Shown here: piece after piece, positions 47,633-54,561 of the stretch
Position numbering within the stretch: the first letter of the stretch is position 1
Layout of the letters: each line of letters opens with the position of its first letter
Source of the DNA: Priapulus caudatus
Lineage: Eukaryota > Priapulida > Priapulimorpha > Priapulimorphida > Priapulidae
Assembly: GCF_000485595.1 (NCBI RefSeq)
Contig: NW_014577061.1
Coordinates: 746,282-800,842 of the forward strand
Length of the DNA stretch: 54,561 nucleotides
Reading direction: 5' to 3'
Notes under the pieces: model-generated
Seen by the model: the letters and a program-made list of their open reading frames with translations, nothing else
Told to the model about the DNA's origin: nothing
The model's database searches: none
Made by a program: the position numbers and the translations under genes

Positions 47633-48472
47633 ATGTCAGATGCGGCATTTCCTCACCGAGACACTGCCATGCACATGATAGCACACACGGCAGATCTGCA
47701 ATGGCAGTGTAATATGTGTGCTGCAGCTTTTCCTTTGAGTACCAACTTAAAGGATCACATTTTAACTCACACGGGAGAAAAGCCATGCCAGTGTGATTTA
47801 TGCGCTGCAGCTTTTGCTGTGAGAACAAATGTAAAAGAACAAGTCATGAGACCTCAGAGTACACAACAACCAACTCAACAACCAACTCCGCCAAGTCAAC
47901 CAAGTCAACCAAGTCAACCAAGTCAGCCAACGCAAGGAAAGACGTACAAGTGCAACCGGTGCGCTGCGAGCCTTCCTTCAAAAGCTGCCTTGAAAGATCA
48001 CCAGAAAACTCACAGTGGTGAAAAGCCATGGCGCTGTAGTATTTGTTCTGCTGCCTTTCCATTTAGCTCCAGCCTGAAGAAGCACATTGTTATTCACACA
48101 GGCGAGAAGCCACACAAGTGCGAGCATTGCACAATGACGTTCTGCCAACGATCACAGCTGAAGTCGCACATGACTACTCACACGGGTGAGAAACCTTACA
48201 GGTGCGATCTGTGTAGCGCAGGCTTTGCTCGCTTGTGCAACATGATGAGGCACAAGAGAACCCACTCTGAAAAGAAGCCCCACGTCTGTGCACTCTGCAA
48301 CGTTGGTTTCCGTGAAAAGTCGCAACTAAAGTCCCATATGAGGACTCATACAGGAGAGAAGCCTCATAGGTGTAATGTTTGCAACTCGGCATTTGCAAAT
48401 AAAGGGAACATGAAAAGGCATGTAAAGACACACACTGGTGAAAAACAGTATAAGTACAATTCCATCATCTAA
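47633..48472 (+). CDS. C2H2 zinc-finger protein, seven intact fingers, intronless here
   Basis: 279 residues in one open frame; probably a sequence-specific DNA-binding nuclear protein, target unknown. Intact C2H2 fingers start at C26, C107, C135, C163, C191, C219 and C247, each with CX2C, Phe/Leu core and HX3H, mostly joined by TGEKP linkers. Finger 2 keeps C54 and C57, but its histidine positions are Gln70 and Pro74, and it runs into a low-complexity linker (75-103) of TQQP and repeated PSQ. No KRAB, BTB, SCAN or ZAD domain is visible. The ATG sits inside a decayed finger: the frame stays open upstream to a TAG at about 47585 and still resembles finger 1 and a linker there. The C terminus is a broken ninth finger in which the first cysteine is a tyrosine. 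An upstream exon could change the start. Confidence 0.85.
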   Translation: MSDAAFPHRDTAMHMIAHTADLQWQCNMCAAAFPLSTNLKDHILTHTGEKPCQCDLCAAAFAVRTNVKEQVMRPQSTQQPTQQPTPPSQPSQPSQPSQPTQGKTYKCNRCAASLPSKAALKDHQKTHSGEKPWRCSICSAAFPFSSSLKKHIVIHTGEKPHKCEHCTMTFCQRSQLKSHMTTHTGEKPYRCDLCSAGFARLCNMMRHKRTHSEKKPHVCALCNVGFREKSQLKSHMRTHTGEKPHRCNVCNSAFANKGNMKRHVKTHTGEKQYKYNSII

Positions 48473-48686
48473 GGAACTAAATCTCAGCAGAAGCACCCTA
48501 TGTGAAATTATACATGTACTGCCAAAAACTTTAGGCACAGCAATGTGAATACTGTTGAGACAGAAATAGTTAAACGACTGGTTGCGAAGTTTAGCAGGAA
48601 GAAACTACACTGTGACTCGTGAGATAATGTACCATTAACTTTACCTGAAGCATGTGAACCACATTCAGAGTGAAATCATTGTTTAA

Positions 48687-49358
48687 AAGGCATACTAGGC
48701 CCATTGATTATGCAATGTTGACGAATGCTAGAGTAACTGGCACCTTGTATAGTTAATAAGTACATAACCTTATAGCCAAACGCGTATTAGTTTGTCCAAT
48801 ATCACCGCTGGTTACATTACAAGCAAGACTTGAAATCAGTTGTTGATATTCATTTACGAGCCGTAAATGTCATCCAGGAGTCGAGCAATAACGTAAACAT
48901 TTGTGCGGCCCATATGTTTTGGACGCCAGATGAAATGGAGGTGTCAGCGGTGTAATCACGCCCACGGAGTAAACATGGAAATGGAGTAAAACACGCGTAC
49001 TAATCACGGACGTGCATGGACAGCCCTGACAAAAAGTTCCTTATCATATTTATCATTAATCATTCCTTATCACGAGCGTCCGTGTTTACGAAATCACTGA
49101 TGGTAGCATTGCGTATGGCCGAGCATGCGTGCGAAAATGTCCAGTAGCTATAAATCTGTATCACACCCTCTTTGCCGGCAGCGGTTTGAAACTGTACACA
49201 ACTGATTTCTTGGACTGCGGATTTCAATTATACATTTCTTAGTAACCAGCAGTGATATTGGACAAACTAATACGCGTTTGGATGTAAGGTTATGTACACA
49301 AGGTGCCAGTTACTCTAGCATTCGTCAACATTGCATAATCAATGGGCCTAGTATGTCT
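48687..49358. mobile_element. TTAA-flanked inverted-repeat element after the zinc-finger gene
   Basis: Long inverted repeats of roughly 150 bp (left about 48687-48840, right about 49210-49358) start near GGCATACTAGGCCCATTGAT. The left arm has an extra 11 bases. TTAA is present on both sides (48683-48686 and 49359-49362). The interior is non-coding. This suits a piggyBac-like MITE. It lies about 210 bases after the zinc-finger stop and could fall in its 3' UTR. Confidence 0.7.
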
Positions 49359-49362
49359 TTAA

Positions 49363-50133
49363 GGTTTGTGCATAGTTCGTTTAAAACATACAGTAACATT
49401 GATGGTTATAGCCTCTTTTTAGATATTGAATACTTTTTCATGAATATTGATAGTTAATTTTAGTTTTTTTCTCGAAGGAAAATCATGATGATGAGAATTT
49501 TACGTTTAGTTATTGTTTGTGGAACTAGAATATTACAGCCTATGTCATGTTTGAAATGTACTTGGAAGTGTTTGTTCATGTTGCAACTTGAGGTCTATGA
49601 TCCTGTAAAATTGAATTAGCCCAAAGATCCATGGGTATACATACAGTTTAGTTATTTATAGCAGTGGAAACCTGTGAATACAGATTGATTTGTCTTAAAA
49701 CACATTACTAGCCTTCTATGCATGCCTGTAGCGTTAACACAATCCCTTTGCTGGCATGTTGGAGACAAGAGAATTGAAAGTAATGTAAGGTATTGTTTTT
49801 GAATTTCCATGTACGCACTAAGTGCAGATGTAAATGCATTAAGTGACGTTTTAATCATTTCAGGCGTAATAACACAAGTGGTGTTTTTATTGAAGTCAAT
49901 GTTTTTGAATGTTAGTGCAGCTAGTATGAAAGAGATTTACGTTATTAGGAATAGACAAAAATCTGCATAAGGTTTGTAAAAGTTATGTCTCCTTATGACA
50001 TGATGAACTTTGAATGGTTATGGTGGCTCATATGTAATATCGGGTAATTCTACATAATATCAAGGTCATAGAAATAACCAGTAATTTTTAAGATGCTTAG
50101 ATTTATTGTAGGTCTTCTGATGGGGGACTTACA
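49363..50133. other. No gene seen
   Basis: A/T-rich sequence between two TTAA-type elements. Part of it may be 3' UTR of the zinc-finger gene. Confidence 0.45.
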
Positions 50134-50765
50134 GATACACTCAAGCTTTTACACGGGTATTGCTCTAATGAAGAGTAAACGTTTATTGACGAATGAATTG
50201 AATCGATCACACGTTTTATTCATAGATGAGGTGTAATTCTATACTCGAGCCAAAAAATTCATGAAATTTCCTGCACCTAATTGTGTGACAAGTTGACAAC
50301 ACAAATTTTGGTTTTTCATGTAAAAATGGTATTTTGGATATTTCTCAATTACCACAAAGAGTGAGAAAGTAAGACTTTTGACACAATTAAGAACAGTATG
50401 AACCAAAAAAGCACCTCAGGATTTTTCTGTAAGTTTCGATATGTAACGAAGTGTAAATGCTATTTGCAACCGCGTGGCAATTTCAATTATCACTGGCAGG
50501 TGACAGCTGTAGAAGGGGTTGATGCTGATGGATACTGGCATAGTGAATACCGTGAAAAGGCTAGTTGTATCATGTCTGATGTCTTCAGTGATATCAGCCA
50601 TGGCTCACTACACATGTACGTGGGCAATCAAAACTCTGAATGTTTACTTGCATAGCTATATCCATGGAGACATTAGTATGTACAGAGGTAGCATCTAGTG
50701 TTAGCCATCAAATAAAAATGAAAATGAAAAATTGATAAAATTTTGTATAAAAGCTTGAGTGTATC
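50134..50765 (+). mobile_element. Second copy of the TTAA-type element
   Basis: The 18-bp ends GATACACTCAAGCTTTTA (50134-50151) and its complement (50748-50765) frame 632 bases. The left half matches the reverse complement of 25708-26000. The flanking TTAA is degraded (CTTACA on the left, CCTTA on the right). It contains an 85-codon frame described separately. Confidence 0.65.
50398..50655 (+). CDS. Unrecognised 85-residue frame inside the TTAA-type element
   Basis: The frame starts MNQKSTSGFF and continues with a Cys/Tyr/Trp-bearing sequence (YHWQVTAVEGVDADGYWHSE) that looks more protein-like than most random frames here. The start is conserved in the copy at 24793-26003, where the gap hides the rest. 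It may be the first exon of an element-encoded protein, a captured host exon or chance. I recognise no domain and no catalytic motif. Confidence 0.25.
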   Translation: MNQKSTSGFFCKFRYVTKCKCYLQPRGNFNYHWQVTAVEGVDADGYWHSEYREKASCIMSDVFSDISHGSLHMYVGNQNSECLLA

Positions 50766-52062
50766 CCCTTATTCATGTTATTGTTTCATGTAATCTGTTT
50801 TGATCTATTGAAATGTTTCCATTGTCCATGCAGTTGGGATGAATGGTACAGGTACCACAGCACTTTGACTCTTAATTGATGCAGTGCGTTAGAACTTTAA
50901 GTAAACAATCACTGAGCTTGGTATTTAATTAACAGTGTTCTGGCTCATTTTTACCTCTAACCAAATTGCAATTTGATGAGATCGCAAAAAAAAACTGCTG
51001 ACTGGGGTTTCCACTGGAGCAAAGGGAGATTATGCTAAAAATGAAGGAAGCTGGTTATGGAAAGAGGTGTTTTAGCTATGAGCTTGTGGGTACTGAGTAG
51101 GTCATTAATTTGTGCGTGGCATAACTGGAAAGGTTAGAAGCAATAGGGCACAATCTTAATCTCTAGAATTTCCTGTCCTGCTGCATTGTTGAATCGATAT
51201 GGGTATGAGGTGTCATCGGTACTGCTTTCAAATGGCCTTGCTATGTGGCTTAAAACGAATGTACTGTGCTGTATTCAGCTGGATCTGGAGTATTGTGTGA
51301 AGCCAATGTTATGCAATTTCCCTCAAAATTGCTATAAAATTCGTTACACCAATAGCATGTCAAACTTGTAGCTTTTCTCAAAACGTGTCTCTTGGTATAT
51401 TTGAAACCTGGTGTTGTGAATTTTAAGTCTTTAAATCTCCTTTCTAACAAATATTGCAGCGTGCACCCTTTCCTAGTTAAAATGCAAGACATGGCCCAAT
51501 TATATTACTAATTAATGTGAGTGTATATGACATATCATATGATTGAAATTAGCTAGCTATTAGAAATCCATACGTTCTGACACGTTCTGTGTAGGTATGT
51601 GGTAAAACATAGTCGCTTAGTATGATATATATATAAATAAATATCTATCTATATATATATATAGCCTCAATAAAAAAAGTAAGCAGAGGCACTTGGTAGT
51701 CAGTGATGTGGATGCAACATGCATTCCTTAATAGTGTTATTAAAAGGCATTGTGACTATACATCGATTCTCTAACATGTAGATAATCGTTGCTTTTGCGA
51801 CGCCAGTACTGACCTCACACGTAAAAACCTAAGAAATGTTATTGTGACATTCACACGTTCTTGTGGTAAAGGGGATATCACTCTGTAGCTGGAGAGCTAG
51901 TGAATTTAGTATTTCTTGTATTGAATAAATTAAATAATTACGGTAGCCGGTTTGTCGGTTATATTGTCGGTTTATGTGTAATTTTTCAGCGTAAAGCAGT
52001 GTTTTGCTACGGGCAGGTTTCATTTCGCGCGTCAACTGGTGGATGTTTATGCACATGATCCA
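50766..52062. other. No gene seen
   Basis: A/T-rich, short frames only, with a TA run at about 51625-51662. Confidence 0.55.
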
Positions 52063-52117
52063 TATTATCAAGAGCATATAAATCCTTCATATAAGGGTTT
52101 GTATGCTCTTGACATTA
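52063..52117. repeat. Small fold-back hairpin, 25-bp arms
   Basis: Arms 52063-52087 and 52093-52117 pair with about three mismatches around a 5-base loop. The ends share TATCAAGAGC with the outer element at 150-259. Confidence 0.65.
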
Positions 52118-52463
52118 TAGAATAACGCAAGTTATAAGGCCAGTGTAAGAAAACGTGTAAACTATTGTTAGACGTCCATATTTGTTTTTGCAGGCTGTTT
52201 AGCCACTGGCAAAATTTAAAGGTTTTTTTCATGGTTGTCCAAATCACATTTGACGTAGTCACTGTTCTTGAATGTAACGTCGTTTACGTAATCATATTTT
52301 TAGCATTGTACTTTCTGTGCATTTGTACTGTGCTTCGCAAATAAATGAAATTGCCTCTCTTCTACTAACTTAAAACGGTTGTTTTGAAGCAAGTAAATGG
52401 TTGATGGTACTTTCTACACAGGTGGCGAGGTTACAAAGTTATGTACGACGTACCCCAATTTTT

Positions 52464-53070
52464 AGCTCATCTGACATAGTCAGATGCAGCTTGTAGAATC
52501 GCATGATCGTCCGTCTGTGCGAGCGTCCGTCCGTCCGTCCGTCCGTCAACAGTTGGGCACAAATCTAAACGGCTCGACGTACGGTCACGATATTCGGGAC
52601 GTGGGGGGGTAATCCGAAAACGAGTTGGGATGTCGAAGCTGGGGGTCAAAGGTCAAAGGTCAAGAGGTGTAAAAGAAGGGGAACATTCACTCCTTAACTT
52701 AAGGTATAGGGAGGAAATGCAGAATTGCGGCACAAATCTAAACGGCTCGACCTAGGCTCGTGATAGTCGGTGTATAGCATCATGGTAGGAAAAGCCATCA
52801 CTGTGCCGAAATTGGAGGTCACAGGTCAAAGGTCAATGGGCACAGGGCAGATTTTAGACATTTTCTGAGGACATGGTCTGACGGAGCGATTGAAAAACTT
52901 TTTTGTTTCAGCGGTGACCTAGCATTTTTATGGCTGTATTGAAAGGACCATGAAATGTACCTTCTGCTGACATGCGAAGAGTAAGTGTCGGATAACCTTT
53001 TGACCCTCAAAGAGAGGGGTTAAACATGGATTCTGTGTTACTGTCTGTGTAGGAAATGAATTTGGAGCTG
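52464..53070 (-). mobile_element. Element with GTCC tract and terminal hairpin, copy B
   Basis: On the minus strand it ends in the same kind of hairpin: 52464-52475 pairs with 52479-52491 with one bulged base, next to a run of T. A GTCCGTCC tract (52508-52547) lies inside. The following 500 bases carry repeated CAAATCTAAACGGCTCGAC (52560 and 52734) and GGTCAAAGGTCAA stretches. The far end is uncertain. Confidence 0.5.
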
Positions 53071-53241
53071 GCCGGGTTTGCTAGTAGAAATCTATACACT
53101 GCCTGGATGTATGAGGGCTACAAATGCTCACAGTGAAACTTTCAAAAGCTAATTTGGGTGAAAGTAGGTTTATGCTCCTTAAATTCGTGATAATTTCTAT
53201 GGGCAATCGGTAGCTGTCAGTATGTATCATGTAACGTATGC

Positions 53242-53259
53242 CACTGCGCATGCGCAGTG
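53242..53259. promoter_or_regulatory. NRF1-like palindrome
   Basis: CACTGCGCATGCGCAGTG is an 18-base perfect palindrome containing the NRF1 consensus TGCGCATGCGCA. Such sites are common within 100 bases of animal transcription starts. Which gene it would serve is unclear: a minus-strand 128-codon frame lies at 53306-53692, and no plus-strand exon is obvious. Confidence 0.4.
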
Positions 53260-53305
53260 CTAGTCAGTGCATGTGGTGGTGGTTACTGTGTAGTTTTTTG
53301 CTGCG

Positions 53306-53692
53306 TTAATATGGTTCACGGTGGCAAGCCTCTCTAATTGCAGCCTGTAGGCTTGTGTAAGGTAAATGGCTGAGTTGCTTACTATTCTGTCCCTTGCAAA
53401 TAGTTTGGTGGCTACTACGTACGGTAGTGGGAGCTTCCATCTTAATCTGAAGACACTGTATCAACGGGTACTGCGCCATCTCGTGGGCAACTTTCATAAC
53501 GATCGCCAACGAACATTGCGCTTTGCAGAAGGTGTCTGATACGCATCCTGTGGCTATCTCCACTGTGTTCGGCATGTATCGGATGTATGTGAACACATTT
53601 GGGACTAACGAGGGTTTACTAGAATCCCACACTCGACCACGAGTGGCACCGCAGTAGAGCGTTAGATGAGCGCTGTCCGCTCCGGTCGGCAT
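53306..53692 (-). CDS. Unrecognised 128-codon frame
   Basis: An open frame starting MPTGADSAHLTLYCGATRG. It has no hydrophobic segment, known domain or repeat bias. It is longer than most chance frames in non-repetitive parts of the window and lies next to the NRF1-like site, but its 3' end points toward that site, which argues against that motif being its promoter. It could be chance. Confidence 0.15.
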   Translation of the reverse strand: MPTGADSAHLTLYCGATRGRVWDSSKPSLVPNVFTYIRYMPNTVEIATGCVSDTFCKAQCSLAIVMKVAHEMAQYPLIQCLQIKMEAPTTVRSSHQTICKGQNSKQLSHLPYTSLQAAIREACHREPY

Positions 53693-54561
53693 CTTGTTGC
53701 TACTTGCTTTTGCCCTACTTTTCGCGTACCACTGTTTAGTATGGGAGTGCGCCCCCCCCTTGCTTTCGCCACATCGAACAGCGGGGCCGGATTCAGACCG
53801 TATTTGCCGTATTGGGAACTAGCGGTCCTAGAGTTGTCAAAGTGCCCTTCCGAAATTTAGCAGAAATAAAAAATACAGAAAACAATTTGATGGAATTCTG
53901 GCTATATTCATATCTTTATTTGTTTTCGTTTTTCTTCTGTCATGTGACAGGGCTTGCAGGAAATCAAACAATTTTACATGGTAAGCAAACTAGCTTTGAT
54001 ATCTGAAAAAAGAATGGACGCTGCTTGCATCAGTCTGCACTTAATTGCTGGTGATGCAAACGCCAGGCAGCAATGAAGCGACAGTAAATGTCCATATGGT
54101 TTTTAGCGATTGCTGGCTTGGACGAAGACGTGTGCTCAAATGGTGGCTCATTTTTGTGGGCCCAGGTACCCTTGAAATTTTAAAAATTTCCTGGAGGTGC
54201 CCAGACCGCGCCCGCATGTGCTTCGCCGCCTCACGGCGCTCACTGTGGGGTGGTGTGCCGCTTTTTGGGGATTGTGAGGCCTAAAAATCTGGGAAAAATA
54301 GCTGTAGCTCAGCCCTGGATTCCGCCCTGACAGGTTGTAACTCTTTCAGAGCCAATTAGTGACACTTGCTGTATGTGTTACACTGTCTGCGCAGTCAACA
54401 TAAAGCCGTCTTATAATATAGTAATATACAGTTATATATTATATATGTATATATATAGATAATATATATATATAATTCGGGTTTGTAGATGTCCATGTGA
54501 AATGTAAAAAACATAGATCTTAAAATAAGGGTGTTTATTATGAACAGCATATTTCATTGGC
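53693..54561. other. No supported gene
   Basis: Short conflicting frames. A TA-rich run at 54415-54475 closes the window. Confidence 0.5.

Overview
This is a gene-poor, repeat-rich stretch of an animal nuclear genome. Three genes give a clear metazoan signal: the first coding exon of the heparan-sulfate polymerase EXT1, a complete three-exon DUSP3/VHR-like phosphatase, and a C2H2 zinc-finger gene. Canonical GT-AG introns, a TTAGGG-type interstitial repeat, LINE and LTR-element relics, and many short inverted-repeat transposons all fit an invertebrate, perhaps a marine one. The sequence alone does not let me name a taxon. There are three assembly gaps (12695-12733, 24872-25706, 41110-41148). 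Some repeat tracts look like uncorrected long-read sequence.

Layout. Positions 1-36244 hold no gene I can support. If the EXT1 locus is intact, all of this is EXT1 intron 1 and whatever lies beyond it, because EXT1 is on the minus strand and no second exon was recognised. This part is filled with microsatellites (GA, CT, GAC/GAT, CACG), minisatellites (45, 29, 21, 56 and about 180 bp units), fold-back elements with long arms, and non-autonomous DNA transposons. EXT1 exon 1 is at 36245-37137 (minus). A broken LINE lies at about 37640-39250 (plus). A duplicated AT-rich block at 39970-40817 is followed by a transposon-like element whose core is a GT/GA microsatellite. The DUSP3-like gene is at 42111-43347 (plus) with a poly(A) signal 37 bp after its stop. 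A diverged tandem duplication at about 43840-46700 encloses an LTR-retrotransposon integrase relic. The zinc-finger gene is at 47633-48472 (plus), with a TTAA-flanked inverted-repeat element just after it. The rest, 49363-54561, is intergenic with more elements and an NRF1-like palindrome.

The three genes are unrelated in function: Golgi heparan-sulfate synthesis, MAPK-type phosphatase signalling, and probable DNA binding. There is no sign that they act together. The most informative content is the mobile DNA. Several insertions can be compared with an empty copy of the same target elsewhere in the window, which fixes their ends and target-site duplications: a TGT...ACA element in CCGG at 15346-15897, a TIR element at 9957-10387, and the microsatellite-cored element at 40819-41535. 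Fold-back elements with ATTATCA(A/G)GAG ends recur at least three times and are nested once.
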